Shown here in pieces: positions 27,601-35,353 of a stretch of 64,000 bases of DNA (position 1 is the first letter of the stretch; each line of letters begins with the position of its first letter). The stretch comes from Paraburkholderia franconis. GTDB taxonomy: Bacteria; Pseudomonadota; Gammaproteobacteria; Burkholderiales; Burkholderiaceae. The notes beneath the pieces were generated by a model that saw nothing but the letters and a program-made list of their open reading frames with translations, did not search any database and was not told where the DNA came from. A program made the translations under genes and the position numbers. The DNA lies in NCBI RefSeq assembly GCF_009362735.1, contig NZ_WHNP01000010.1, positions 62,001 to 126,000 of the forward strand, read 5' to 3'.

Positions 27601-30600
27601 GGTACACCGCATCTACGACGGTGACCTTGAACGTATTCGTCAACGCCTTTGTGAAGCTGTCCCAACCTGCCCTGCCGTCAGTTAGCATCTGCAGGAAGCC
27701 GTCATGGAAGTCACGGTCGATCTGGCTGACGGTGTTCTTCCACTGGTCGATGACCGGCTTGTTCGTCTGATCCGCAAACCACTGGTTGTACTGCTCGATC
27801 AGCTTCTTCTGCGCCTCGGTGCCGTCGCCTGCGTTTGCGATCAGGTCCTGCCACTTCTTCGCATCGATCGCGAGGATTGCGGCGGCACGATCCTTTTCGT
27901 CGAGGATGCTCTCGGCCGCTAACTTTTGGTTTTCCTGCTCGAGCTGCTTCGCGCCGGCGAGCGCGTCGCGTTGCGCCTCAATGCCGCCCACCACTTTCGC
28001 GCGCGCGTCGGCTTCGGCGAGCAGATCCTTTTGCTGCTGCTCCGACAGTGGGTGCCCGTCACGTTGCGCCTTCGCGATCGTCTCACGCGCCTGTGCTTCA
28101 TACTGAAGCTGCGTGGTCATCAGCTTGCGCGCCTCGCCCTCTGTGCCGTACAGCGCAACATCTTGCGCGAGCGCATCCTTCGCAGACTGCTCCGACTGTG
28201 CCCACTTGCTGACCTGCTCGCTGTAGTCCTTCTGAGCCTGCTTCGCGCGCGTCGTTGCGTCGATCTGCTTCTCGAGCGCCGCCAGTTGTTGGGCGTACCC
28301 GAGTTGCTCCTTCAGCTGCGCATCAGTGACCTTGCCGATGCGATCCTTCTGCGCGAGACCGAGCTGCTGCTCGATCTGCATCACTTTCTTGTCGCCGTCG
28401 CTGATCTTGTCCTGCTTCAGGCCGTACTGGTCGAGCAGATCCAGCTGCTGCTGGCGCGCCTGGATTTCGGCCTTCAGTGCCGCGATGTCACGATTGCTGG
28501 TGGATTCGGCCGTCGACCGCGCCGACTTCGGCGACTTCCTGTCCTTGTCCTTGTCGTTGATCTTCTGTTCATCGGCAAGCTGCTGCTCAAGACTGAGGCC
28601 CAGCGGCGTCGCGATCGTGTCGAGGTAGGTCTGGACTTCCTTTGCGCGCTTCTCTGCCGGCGTCGCGAATTGCTGGTTCCACGTATCGTACGCACGCTTC
28701 GCGTCGATGCGCTGCTGTTTCTCACGGTCCGCGCGCGCCTTGTCCTCGGCCTGCTTCACGGCGGACTGGTAATCGGCGACAGCCTTCTTCAGTTCATCTT
28801 CGTCCTGCGCGTCCCATTGCCCGATCGGCAGGCGCGCGGCCTTGTTCGCCTGCAGGCGCGCGACCACGTCGCCCGGCGTGGCGGTTGCACCGAACGAACC
28901 GATGGCCTCAAGCGCGCCGTTGATCATGTTCTTGATGTCGCGCCAGCCCTGCAGGATGATCCCTTCGTTCTTCGCGATGTCCTGCGTGCGGTCCTCCATC
29001 GCCTTCGAGAACGTCTCGACGGCCAGTTGTGCGGCACCCGTCGCATCGCCCTGCTTTTCGAGTGCCGTGATCTGGTCGTAGGTCGACTCGGTCAGGTAGT
29101 GATAGGTGTCGTTCAGCTTGACGGAGGCCTTCACAGGATCTTCCGCAAGCTGGGTGAACATCTCCACCATCTTGTCGACGGAAATGCTGGTATAGGTGGC
29201 AGCATCCGCCGTCGCCTGACCGATGCTGGAAATCTCGCTGGCCGTCAGCCGGCCCGTCGCAGCAAGCTTGGTGATGGCTTCGGTTGCGGTGTCGATTGAC
29301 GCACCACCCGCCGTCGCCTGGCGTGACATATCCTGCAGGCCACTGACCGTCGTGCCGGCATAGTCCCCGGTCAGCACCAGCGCCTGATTCATGCCATCAA
29401 GCTGCGACTGCACATGGACGGTGGCGGCAACGAAGCCCACCGCCGACGCGGCGAGGCCGAGAATGGCGACGCCCGCTGGCGATGCGGCCGCACTGAGCAG
29501 GTCCATCTGCTCGGCGAGCACGACCGCGCTCTGTTCAAACCGCCCGAAATTGCCGTTGGCTGCGTCGTTGAGCAGGCGCAAAACCTCTGTTCGCGCGGCC
29601 TTCGTATGGCCGCCGAAGCGGTCCATTGCGTTGGCACCGGCGTTCGCGCTGGTCACGATTTCGCTCAGCCCGGATTTGCTCGCGCTGATGTCCGCAATCG
29701 ACTTCTTGTATTCGGACCATGACACCTGGCCCGACTTCAGCGACCGCTCGAGCTGCGCTTCCTGCTGGGCGAGCTCCTTCAGCTGGACGGCCGCCTTGTC
29801 AACCTGGATGCCAGCCAGTGTCTTCCCGTACTGCTCCGCCGATACCTGCCCGTTCATGTAGGCATCGTCGAGCAGCGCCTGATCTGCGGCGAGCTTTTTC
29901 GTGGCGGCATCGAGCGGATCGTATCGTGCAGTGAGCGCGCTCACCTGCTGCTGCAGGCGCGCTTCATCCTTCCAGAGCGCCGACAGGGCGGAGTCGTACT
30001 GGGCGATCGATACCTTCCCCTTCGCCATCAGCAGATCGAGACGGTCGAACTGTTCGTACAGCGTATGAAAGCTGTCGCTGCCGCGTGCCGCAGTGGCCCG
30101 GAACGCGTCCATCTGCTCGTTGACGGATGCCAGTTCACGCGTGGTCGCCGACATCGCGCCCGTCTGCGCGGCAATGCTGGCGCGCACCTGATCCAATGAC
30201 GCCGCGAAGCTGGACATGCCACTCGCACCAGAAGCCGCCGCGCTGGACGTCGCGGCCATTGCGGCCTGATAGTCGCGCGAACGCGCGACCATCTCGCTGA
30301 TGCGGGTCGCGGCCTGCGCTTCCGTCTCACCGAATGCATTGACTGCCGCCGCCGCACTCAGGGTGGACTCCCGAAGCGCCTTCAGCGCCGCCGACTCCCG
30401 GCCGATCTGCTCGATCATGGCTGCCGCAGAGTCGCCAATGCCCAGCTTGGCGGCCTGATAGGCGAGCAGTTCGGTGCGGCTCATGCCGAAGGTGGCCGCC
30501 TCCTCCTTGAGGGCCTGCGCCTCGCTTTGCAGCGTCTGCATGAACTTCTGCGCGGCCCGATCCACCGTGCTGGTGGATTGCGCGGCCGACTCCTGCTTCG

Positions 30601-30949
30601 CCTTGACGGCATCGAGCTGCGCAAGATACGGCGCGAGCGCATCGGTGGAAATGCCCCGCTGGCTCGCCAGCGCCTGGAAGTACGCCGAGCTCGACTTGCT
30701 GCCCGCCTCCATCGCGGCCGTCGTGCGCTGGATCGACTGGATCATGCTGCGCGTGGCGGCATCCACCTTCTGCGCCGAGGCAGCGCCACCGCTGCCCACC
30801 GAATCGATCGCCTTGCCGGCCGCCGCGCCTTGCGTGGTAACCGACTGCGCCATATCGCGCGCAGCATCCTTGACGTCGCCGAAGCCCTTGCGCGCTTCGG
30901 TGGCGTCGACGCTCACACCTAGCTGGACTTTCCGCTCATCAGTCGCCAT
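24632..30949 (-). CDS. Tail tape measure protein
   Basis: 2105 residues, the largest gene in the window. The N-terminus (VQLGVSVDATEARKGFGDVK) and long Ala/Gln-rich coiled coils are typical; a Gly/Ala-rich hydrophobic segment in the middle and the lambda-type C-terminal domain (DFHDGFLQMLTDGRAGWDSF, then LTNTFKVTVVDAVYRAFVK) identify it. It sets tail length and passes DNA. At about 0.15 nm per residue the tail would be near 300 nm, long for a siphovirus. It follows the frameshifted chaperone pair, as in lambda. Confidence 0.92.
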   Translation of the reverse strand: MATDERKVQLGVSVDATEARKGFGDVKDAARDMAQSVTTQGAAAGKAIDSVGSGGAASAQKVDAATRSMIQSIQRTTAAMEAGSKSSSAYFQALASQRGISTDALAPYLAQLDAVKAKQESAAQSTSTVDRAAQKFMQTLQSEAQALKEEAATFGMSRTELLAYQAAKLGIGDSAAAMIEQIGRESAALKALRESTLSAAAAVNAFGETEAQAATRISEMVARSRDYQAAMAATSSAAASGASGMSSFAASLDQVRASIAAQTGAMSATTRELASVNEQMDAFRATAARGSDSFHTLYEQFDRLDLLMAKGKVSIAQYDSALSALWKDEARLQQQVSALTARYDPLDAATKKLAADQALLDDAYMNGQVSAEQYGKTLAGIQVDKAAVQLKELAQQEAQLERSLKSGQVSWSEYKKSIADISASKSGLSEIVTSANAGANAMDRFGGHTKAARTEVLRLLNDAANGNFGRFEQSAVVLAEQMDLLSAAASPAGVAILGLAASAVGFVAATVHVQSQLDGMNQALVLTGDYAGTTVSGLQDMSRQATAGGASIDTATEAITKLAATGRLTASEISSIGQATADAATYTSISVDKMVEMFTQLAEDPVKASVKLNDTYHYLTESTYDQITALEKQGDATGAAQLAVETFSKAMEDRTQDIAKNEGIILQGWRDIKNMINGALEAIGSFGATATPGDVVARLQANKAARLPIGQWDAQDEDELKKAVADYQSAVKQAEDKARADREKQQRIDAKRAYDTWNQQFATPAEKRAKEVQTYLDTIATPLGLSLEQQLADEQKINDKDKDRKSPKSARSTAESTSNRDIAALKAEIQARQQQLDLLDQYGLKQDKISDGDKKVMQIEQQLGLAQKDRIGKVTDAQLKEQLGYAQQLAALEKQIDATTRAKQAQKDYSEQVSKWAQSEQSAKDALAQDVALYGTEGEARKLMTTQLQYEAQARETIAKAQRDGHPLSEQQQKDLLAEADARAKVVGGIEAQRDALAGAKQLEQENQKLAAESILDEKDRAAAILAIDAKKWQDLIANAGDGTEAQKKLIEQYNQWFADQTNKPVIDQWKNTVSQIDRDFHDGFLQMLTDGRAGWDSFTKALTNTFKVTVVDAVYRAFVKPLVVNVVANLAGLTGNAGVANALLGQSGGSGAGALGSINNLSTAYSALTKGYGYASSLFGAGYGSAGSAIGGAAGAFGASSAGAFGALSTTGGAAAAAAGDAALSGSAALGGLYGSTTAGVGAAAAASGGSAAASGAGAAGLTGAASSFGWVPVVGWILAGMALDSKLMGQGWNPDNGSISGVGKVLGSGTLASYDVAKAIGIPSGVANILTGASTISRLFGRKNPTVDSAGVEGVITVANGFQGQDFADWTAKGGVFRSDAHGTAHSPATQQQIDTINGTVQSTVGVIDQLTTAIGGNDGLQAKLSQFQYSIRNDWRNQDNITKSLTDLSNSLVDAVYPLDQYRQSGETLVQTATRLTTVFNATNNLADMLGKTMTQAFGDVGLASANVRLNLVAAAGGIDNFNSEVAAYYQAYYSSGEQLDEAQRQMQQSFESLGLAMPKSKDAFRALVSSLDLTTASGQSTFAALIALAPAFDQLTQSAKQAADNQQALWNQYFSSIDTSDQQLAMNTRQLQDQFNALGVAMPKTNAEFQALVENMDTSNPSVKALQNALLALAPAFAQVTSATDQAAQAAAQAAQQQQQAAQDAMQTALGKVQTAYDNQVQAIQSNIDSINQFIDSLTSLKQSLALGDLSTLSPQDKYNAEKQLFEQTSAKAMAGDATAQGQLPQVAQDFLNASKAFNASSQAYVDDYNQVQSALDQNIATAHQQLSAAQLQLDATKQEVQGILNLNQTVQSLADALKEYFAAQVAAGQTPSGSSGSLGNGLDYTQSNGVVDFGSAGGHTISSGGGITFTGISDSQLSDIGQHVSAINQGNLAVQQALQASGATFTNAGEWSQALFDAEAAYWNGSSLDDAIKSALGMNGSHAGGADYIPFDGYRAELHKGEAVITSANNQKLSQMLNIDWSKYGRGDNAALIAEIQALRGEVAQLKGTVATVGAAQLQQSEQQHAENRDDMSRQTRHMQTTADASQQTAGHTGKIAQKR

Positions 30950-30997
30950 CGCTCACCACGTGAAAAGGGCCCTCCAACAGGGAGCCCACAGAAGAGA

Positions 30998-31016
30998 AAC
31001 CCGCCGAAGCGGGGTT
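30998..31016 (-). terminator. Hairpin between chaperone and tape measure genes
   Basis: AACCCCGC-TTCG-GCGGGTT on the minus strand, followed by TCTCTTC. It has a strong stem but a weak U-tract, so it may attenuate or stabilise mRNA rather than terminate. Confidence 0.4.
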
Positions 31017-31326
31017 ACTGCGCGCTTTCGCGCATCACCTCGAGCGCCGCCATTTCGAGGTGACGCACATCCTCGAACATGTCGTCGGCCTCGTCCGCGT
31101 CCAGTCCGAGCCGATCGATCATCGCGAGCACGACGCAATAATCCAGCCCGGTCGGGCCGCCGACGCCGGTGCGCCATTGCGTGCCGAGACGGCAGAACAG
31201 CAGCACCGCGTCGTAGTTCTCCGGCCAGATCTCGACCTCGTCCTTGCGGAAAAGCTGGCCGAGATCGAACGCGTTGGTCGGTCCGCTGCCGGGCGGCCGA
31301 TACAGCGCGTCGGCCGCCTCCTTCAG
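31015..31326 (-). CDS. Tail assembly chaperone T extension (made by -1 frameshift)
   Basis: 103 codons that continue the preceding chaperone in the -1 frame. It contains the DUF1799 pattern LGTQWRTGVGGPTGLDY and has no ribosome site of its own at its head. Translation through the slippery site fuses it to the 126-residue G-like protein, giving a product of about 229 residues equivalent to lambda gpGT, which recruits the tape measure and tail tube during tail assembly. Confidence 0.8.
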   Translation of the reverse strand: MKEAADALYRPPGSGPTNAFDLGQLFRKDEVEIWPENYDAVLLFCRLGTQWRTGVGGPTGLDYCVVLAMIDRLGLDADEADDMFEDVRHLEMAALEVMRESAQ

Positions 31327-31703
31327 TTTCCCAAGCGGCCAGTCGTTACCGCACTGCGGTAACCATCCATGATGGCCGTGATCGCCGCCGGCAGTTCGTC
31401 AGCCAACTGCTGGACATTCTCCCGGTTGAATTCCTCGTCGAGGTTCCATCCTTCGACCGCCTGCATCACATAGTCCGCGTTGGCGCTACCCGTCTTTTCC
31501 ATCAGCGCAGCCCACGAAAATTCATCCTCTGCCGGGCGCTCTTCCTTCGATGCCGCGAACACCTCGTCGATGAATTTGCCGAATTCGCGCCTAGTTCGAA
31601 AACGGTATACGACTTCGATCGCGCCTTCGCTGCCGTCCAGCAGCGGGAACTTGACGACGTGCTTAAAGTTAGTCGGGTGTTGGCCGAGTTTGATTTTTGC
31701 CAT
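31323..31703 (-). CDS. Tail assembly chaperone (lambda gpG-like)
   Basis: 126 residues (MAKIKLGQHPTNFKHVVKFP onward), acidic and helical, the size and place of tail assembly chaperones between the tail tube and tape measure. The ATG chosen follows a purine-rich stretch; an upstream in-frame extension overlaps non-coding sequence. A fraction of ribosomes should frameshift just before its stop to produce the GT fusion. Confidence 0.85.
   Translation of the reverse strand: MAKIKLGQHPTNFKHVVKFPLLDGSEGAIEVVYRFRTRREFGKFIDEVFAASKEERPAEDEFSWAALMEKTGSANADYVMQAVEGWNLDEEFNRENVQQLADELPAAITAIMDGYRSAVTTGRLGN
31326..31332 (-). promoter_or_regulatory. -1 ribosomal frameshift site GGGAAAC
   Basis: The heptamer G-GGA-AAC fits X-XXY-YYZ in the zero frame, immediately before the TGA of the G-like gene. 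Slipping back one base leads to CTG-AAG-GAG and the T frame. Lambda uses GGGAAAG at the equivalent place. Confidence 0.85.
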
Positions 31704-31800
31704 GGCTCTAGTCCTGTTGAATGAGAAAAACCCGCATCGCATACGTTCGAAGGGGCATGAAAATCCACGCTGGGCGGAATCCGATAGATTGACGCGACTG

Positions 31801-32544
31801 CTATCTTTTGAAGCCAGCGGCACGCCTTTCGGCAAACTTCCGCTTCAGCGCTTCTGAAATTTTTCGCTTTGACTCTTCGGGCATCACAAACCCCTTTTTG
31901 GACTCTGACGCCCGCCTTTTTTCTTCATCTGTCCATGGGCGCCTAATCCTCGCCCGTTGAGCCGCACTGATCCTTGCTCTCGTCTCATGGGAAATAGGCA
32001 TGGACCTCCTCTTTTCCCATGCCTTCCGGAGTGATGCACGGTGTTTGTCGCTCAATCTCTTTCCTGCCAGACCCGCCGCCGTCTTTGCAATAGACTCTGC
32101 GCTGCGTTTCCTGCCGCGATTAGCTGCGGCCGTTTTTGCTATTGATTCGGGCTTCTGTTTTCTACCTTTTGAGGCAATCGACATCTTGAAGATGGCCTCT
32201 GCGCTCATCTTTTTGCCCGTATGCGCACGCGACATCTTTTCCTTCGTCGCAACGCTGTGCACTCTGCCGCTCGCTCCTTCGCCACCGAAGGTCAGATTCA
32301 CAATCTGCACGCCTGTCAATCTGTGCAGCGAAATCAACGCAATCTCATGCTTGAAGGCCAGCTTTTCGCTCTCAAAGTACTCAAGGATCTCAACGACGTG
32401 CCCGTGCTTGTCGGCAACTCGCCGCCAGTATTCTGTGCGCCCAGTTCTCAAGGACGCTCGCCCGCCAGTACCTTTGCCTACGTAGAACACTTCGCCGGTG
32501 TCCGCTTTCCGATGGACGTAGACATAGAACATGCCATTCGACAA
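31801..32544 (-). CDS. GIY-YIG homing endonuclease with NUMOD3 repeats
   Basis: 247 residues. The N-terminal domain has the GIY-YIG motif as FYVYVHRK...VFYVGKGTG, with the catalytic Arg region RASLRTGR and Glu in KHEIALI. The C-terminal half holds several NUMOD3-type repeats (KEKMSRAHTGKKMS, ESIAKTAAANRGRK, ESIAKTAAGLAGKR) and a basic tail that bind DNA. It stands alone between tail tube and chaperone genes. TTG with GAGGGA upstream is the likely start; the internal ATG four codons on lacks a ribosome site. Base composition is more AT-rich than its neighbours, as expected for a mobile intruder. Confidence 0.88.
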   Translation of the reverse strand: MSNGMFYVYVHRKADTGEVFYVGKGTGGRASLRTGRTEYWRRVADKHGHVVEILEYFESEKLAFKHEIALISLHRLTGVQIVNLTFGGEGASGRVHSVATKEKMSRAHTGKKMSAEAIFKMSIASKGRKQKPESIAKTAAANRGRKRSAESIAKTAAGLAGKRLSDKHRASLRKAWEKRRSMPISHETRARISAAQRARIRRPWTDEEKRRASESKKGFVMPEESKRKISEALKRKFAERRAAGFKR

Positions 32545-32571
32545 GGCAAATTCCCTCGATGTCGTATAAGG

Positions 32572-32598
32572 AAAAACCCCGCCGGGAGAACCCCGGCG
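32572..32598 (-). terminator. Rho-independent terminator after tail tube gene
   Basis: CGCCGGG-GTTCT-CCCGGCG followed by GGGTTTTTCC on the minus strand, 34 bp after the tail tube stop. Confidence 0.65.
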
Positions 32599-32631
32599 AA
32601 GAAAGGACCGTCACCGGTCCCAAGGAGACAC

Positions 32632-33279
32632 TTACGATGCGTAGCTGATCGCGCGACCGAGAAGCGACAGCGATGCCGTCACCTGATTGGCCTGGTTGAC
32701 GTTCAGCGACGGCATTTCCGACACGCTCATGTAGCCGTAGCCGTAGCTGGAGATACCGCCCGAGAGAACCATCTTGAATGCGACCTTGCGCAGCGAGCGG
32801 CTGATGTCCAGCATCTCCTGATAGTTCGTGTTCGATGCGTCGTGGCCGAGCGTCAGCGTGATCGACGTCGGGTTGAAGCCCGTCGGCACGTTGATCGCGT
32901 TTCGTTTCGCCAGCGGGGCGATCGTGGTGAACTTGGGATCACCGCCCTGCGTCGCGATCGTGAGCACCTGCGGGATTTCGACCCAGTTGCTGACGAGCTG
33001 GACAGTGCCAGTTCCGGAGCCAGGGTTGAACCAGTCCGTGTCGTTCGTGTTGAGGCCGGGCAGGCTGAACGTGTCGACAGAGAGCTGATCGATCTTGAAC
33101 ACGCTGTCGCTGGCATCCTCCCAGCCCGACTCGAACAACAGTTCCGCGCCGTCGGCAAAGCCATGCGCGACCGACGTCGCGACTGCCGGGTTTGCGTTGC
33201 TCACAGCGGTGACGGTCTTCGCCGAAGCGAACGTCTCGCTGAAAAAGAACTTCGATCCTTCCGGGAACGCGTAACTCAA
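32632..33279 (-). CDS. Major tail tube protein
   Basis: 215 residues, matching the phage tail 3-type tube proteins: SFPEGSKFFFSETFASA-like N-terminus, beta-rich core (WVEIPQVLTIATQGGDPKF) and an Ig-free C-terminus ending in RAISYAS. The order connector, completion proteins, tube, chaperones and tape measure is the standard siphovirus tail order. It polymerises into the tail tube around the tape measure. Confidence 0.85.
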   Translation of the reverse strand: MSYAFPEGSKFFFSETFASAKTVTAVSNANPAVATSVAHGFADGAELLFESGWEDASDSVFKIDQLSVDTFSLPGLNTNDTDWFNPGSGTGTVQLVSNWVEIPQVLTIATQGGDPKFTTIAPLAKRNAINVPTGFNPTSITLTLGHDASNTNYQEMLDISRSLRKVAFKMVLSGGISSYGYGYMSVSEMPSLNVNQANQVTASLSLLGRAISYAS

Positions 33280-33322
33280 GTTAATTCTCCTTAATCAATC
33301 GACAAAGCGCCCAGACGGGCGT

Positions 33323-33353
33323 AAAAAAACCCGCGACGATTGCTCGTTGCGGG
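33323..33353 (-). terminator. Rho-independent terminator upstream of tail tube gene
   Basis: CCCGCAACGA-GCAA-TCGTCGCGGG followed by seven T residues on the minus strand. Together with the hairpin after the tube gene it isolates the abundant tail-tube message. Confidence 0.7.
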
Positions 33354-33392
33354 CGCCTCTCTCAAGCCCCTTCGGGCGACTGAAAAAATCTG

Positions 33393-33749
33393 TTACCGGT
33401 CTGACAAGACGTTGAAGTCCTGCTGCGAACCGTAAAGCTTCAGGTCAGGCTCACTTCTGTCGATCGGCCCCGCCATCGGCTTTGCAGTGAACGCCTTCGC
33501 CGTGATGAACGCAGATTCGATCTGCAGCGCGAGCGCATCGGCATCCTTGGGTCTATCCGCCCACACGGTGATCTGAAAAAAACCGTTCTGCTTGTCCGGT
33601 ACTTCCTTGGCGAGCGGCGTGATGACGTGCCCGCCGATCCGCTGGTACGTCACATACGGCCGCGGCGTTTCGAATGGCGCGACCACAGGAAAGACGCGGC
33701 CATCCACGAGCGGCGACAGCAGCGCAAAAATGTTTTCCTTTACCGTCAT
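33393..33749 (-). CDS. DUF3168 tail completion protein
   Basis: 118 residues. The family pattern VFPVVAPFETPRPYVTYQRIGG and the C-terminal IDRSEPDLKLYGSQQDFNV identify a DUF3168 (gp17-like) protein that finishes the head-proximal end of the tail. The start overlaps the HK97 gp10-like gene stop by 4 bp. Confidence 0.82.
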   Translation of the reverse strand: MTVKENIFALLSPLVDGRVFPVVAPFETPRPYVTYQRIGGHVITPLAKEVPDKQNGFFQITVWADRPKDADALALQIESAFITAKAFTAKPMAGPIDRSEPDLKLYGSQQDFNVLSDR

Positions 33750-34216
33750 GGCGGGCCTCCGTTGATGCGCTTCAACAGCTCAGCGACAGCGGCATCCAGC
33801 GCCGCCGGGAACTGTGCTTGCGCCGGCCGCACGAAAGGGCGGGCGCCGACATGCTTCGGCGACGGCAGCGGCGCCTTCTTGTCGGTGTACCACTTGCCGT
33901 CCTTGCCGAGATAGACCTTGTACTTCTGCAGGTGCCCGTTTTCGACGAGCCAGCCGTGAGGCGCCTTCTTGTGATTCCAGCTCACGTGATACGTCGCCCG
34001 GCCCTGCGCGGAGTCATCGCGGCTGTACACCTGATAGATCGAGCGGTCCAGATTGCCCGTCACGCGGCCGATGCTCGCGACGTTCAGCTTCACGGCGTCG
34101 TAGAGCACCTGCGCGGCGGCCTGCGCCGCCGGCCGAGCCGCTTCCTCGGCGTTGTCGGCGAGTTCGTCGAGCAGGTTCTCGATACCACCGAGGTTTGCAT
34201 TGATCGTCAGACTCAC
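33746..34216 (-). CDS. HK97 gp10-like minor tail / connector protein
   Basis: 156 residues from a GTG that overlaps the upstream stop (GTGA); five extra in-frame codons belong to that gene. Helical N-terminus (NLLDELADNAEEAARPAAQ), central TGNLDRSIYQVYSRDD and HVGARPFVRPA near the end, the usual ending of gp10 proteins. Joins tail to head. Confidence 0.8.
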   Translation of the reverse strand: MSLTINANLGGIENLLDELADNAEEAARPAAQAAAQVLYDAVKLNVASIGRVTGNLDRSIYQVYSRDDSAQGRATYHVSWNHKKAPHGWLVENGHLQKYKVYLGKDGKWYTDKKAPLPSPKHVGARPFVRPAQAQFPAALDAAVAELLKRINGGPP

Positions 34217-34533
34217 TCGATCACCTCGCACACGAGATCTGTGAATTCGCGCCCACGCTCGTCCGGCAGGACGGCACGAATCTGATATATCGTCGATCCA
34301 TGCACCACGCGCATTCCGGCTGCAACATCGGTCCGGTAGCGCACGCGAATACTTGCCTGCACCAGAGACACTTCGGCGTCGCCGCGTATCGATTGGAGTC
34401 CCGACTTATGGGCGATGCTTGCCCAGGTCACCACCACGTCGGTCCACACCGCTTCCGGATGCCCATCCTCGTCCCGATCAGCGCTCTGACGCTGGATCGT
34501 AATGCGGCGATTCAGACTGCCTGCTTGAAGCAT
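34213..34533 (-). CDS. Phage head closure protein
   Basis: 106 residues. The family signature MLQAGSLNRRITIQRQSADR, VWTDVVVTWASI and the ending YQIRAVLPDERGREFTDL are those of SPP1 gp16-like head closure proteins, which plug the portal after packaging. Coupled to the gp10-like gene downstream. Confidence 0.88.
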   Translation of the reverse strand: MLQAGSLNRRITIQRQSADRDEDGHPEAVWTDVVVTWASIAHKSGLQSIRGDAEVSLVQASIRVRYRTDVAAGMRVVHGSTIYQIRAVLPDERGREFTDLVCEVIE

Positions 34534-34535
34534 GG

Positions 34536-35108
34536 TCAGAACCTCGGGGGTACGGTGATGGGATGGAGAAGAGCATCGGCGAACCCGGTCGGCATCTCCA
34601 TGACGGCCTGCCGGGTCTGCGCAATCAAAAACAGCTCTCGGTTGTCATAGAACCACGCCGCGGCGAGCAGCATCCACGCGCGCACCGATGGAAATTTGTC
34701 GAGATCCGTTCCGGCCTGGTACGTGAACGTGACTGCCGCAGCTCTCGGCCATTGACTGCCAAGCGGCGCCAGACGCGTCTCACGCCCGACCTGAATGACT
34801 TCATACGACGACGGGTCAAGCGTCGCAGTCTCACCTGATGCGGACCGCCACGAGACGCTCTCGACTTCAGTTACCTGACCAATCGAAAGCGGGAAATCGC
34901 CAACCGGGAACGCGGGAAGGCGCTCGGTGTAGCGCCCCTTGCGAATCGCAGCCCCCGACTTCGTTTCGGCCGCTTGACGGGCGCCCGGGATGATGATCGA
35001 CGTGATGAAACTACTCTCATCGCTCGCGTCGATACGCGCCTGGGCCGCAACATCCTCGTATGTGAGCGGCTCCATGTCATCAAGGTACTCAACGAGAACG
35101 GCGCCCAT
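34536..35108 (-). CDS. Head-tail connector protein, gp6-like
   Basis: 190 residues. MEPLTYEDVAAQARIDASDE and LPAFPVGDFPLSIGQVTEVE match gp6-like connector proteins forming the ring under the portal. The start may be the ATG used here or the one 11 codons later, which begins the conserved part. Three bases separate it from the head closure gene. Confidence 0.85.
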   Translation of the reverse strand: MGAVLVEYLDDMEPLTYEDVAAQARIDASDESSFITSIIIPGARQAAETKSGAAIRKGRYTERLPAFPVGDFPLSIGQVTEVESVSWRSASGETATLDPSSYEVIQVGRETRLAPLGSQWPRAAAVTFTYQAGTDLDKFPSVRAWMLLAAAWFYDNRELFLIAQTRQAVMEMPTGFADALLHPITVPPRF

Positions 35109-35113
35109 GCTGC

Positions 35114-35299
35114 TTACCCCTTCGCGGCCGCGGCCTTCGTCGCGTCGCCCTTGGCTGCCTTCACATCATCCTTCGTTTCCGGCACATGCTCTTCAGCGAT
35201 GCCCGAATCGATGAGCGTCTGCGCCCGCTCATCGTCAAACCCGGCGACGTCACCCGGCGTGTACCGCCCATGGTGGCGCGTGATCTTGACCAGTTTCAT
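35114..35299 (-). CDS. Small phage structural-region protein
   Basis: 61 residues. MKLVKITRHHGRYTPGDVAGFD resembles small proteins found directly after capsid genes in Burkholderia phages; the tail is Lys/Ala-rich (KGDATKAAAAKG). Function unknown; capsid or connector accessory by position. Confidence 0.7.
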   Translation of the reverse strand: MKLVKITRHHGRYTPGDVAGFDDERAQTLIDSGIAEEHVPETKDDVKAAKGDATKAAAAKG

Positions 35300-35353
35300 G
35301 TCTTATCTCCGAAAACGGCCCACCCATGCCAGCGCGGGCCATAAGGTTACGGC

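Noticed and set aside
27926-29299. Long plus-strand open frame (457 codons) opposite the tape measure gene
   Set aside because: Leu/Arg-rich shadow of the real Ala/Gln-rich coding strand; no ribosome site or family match.
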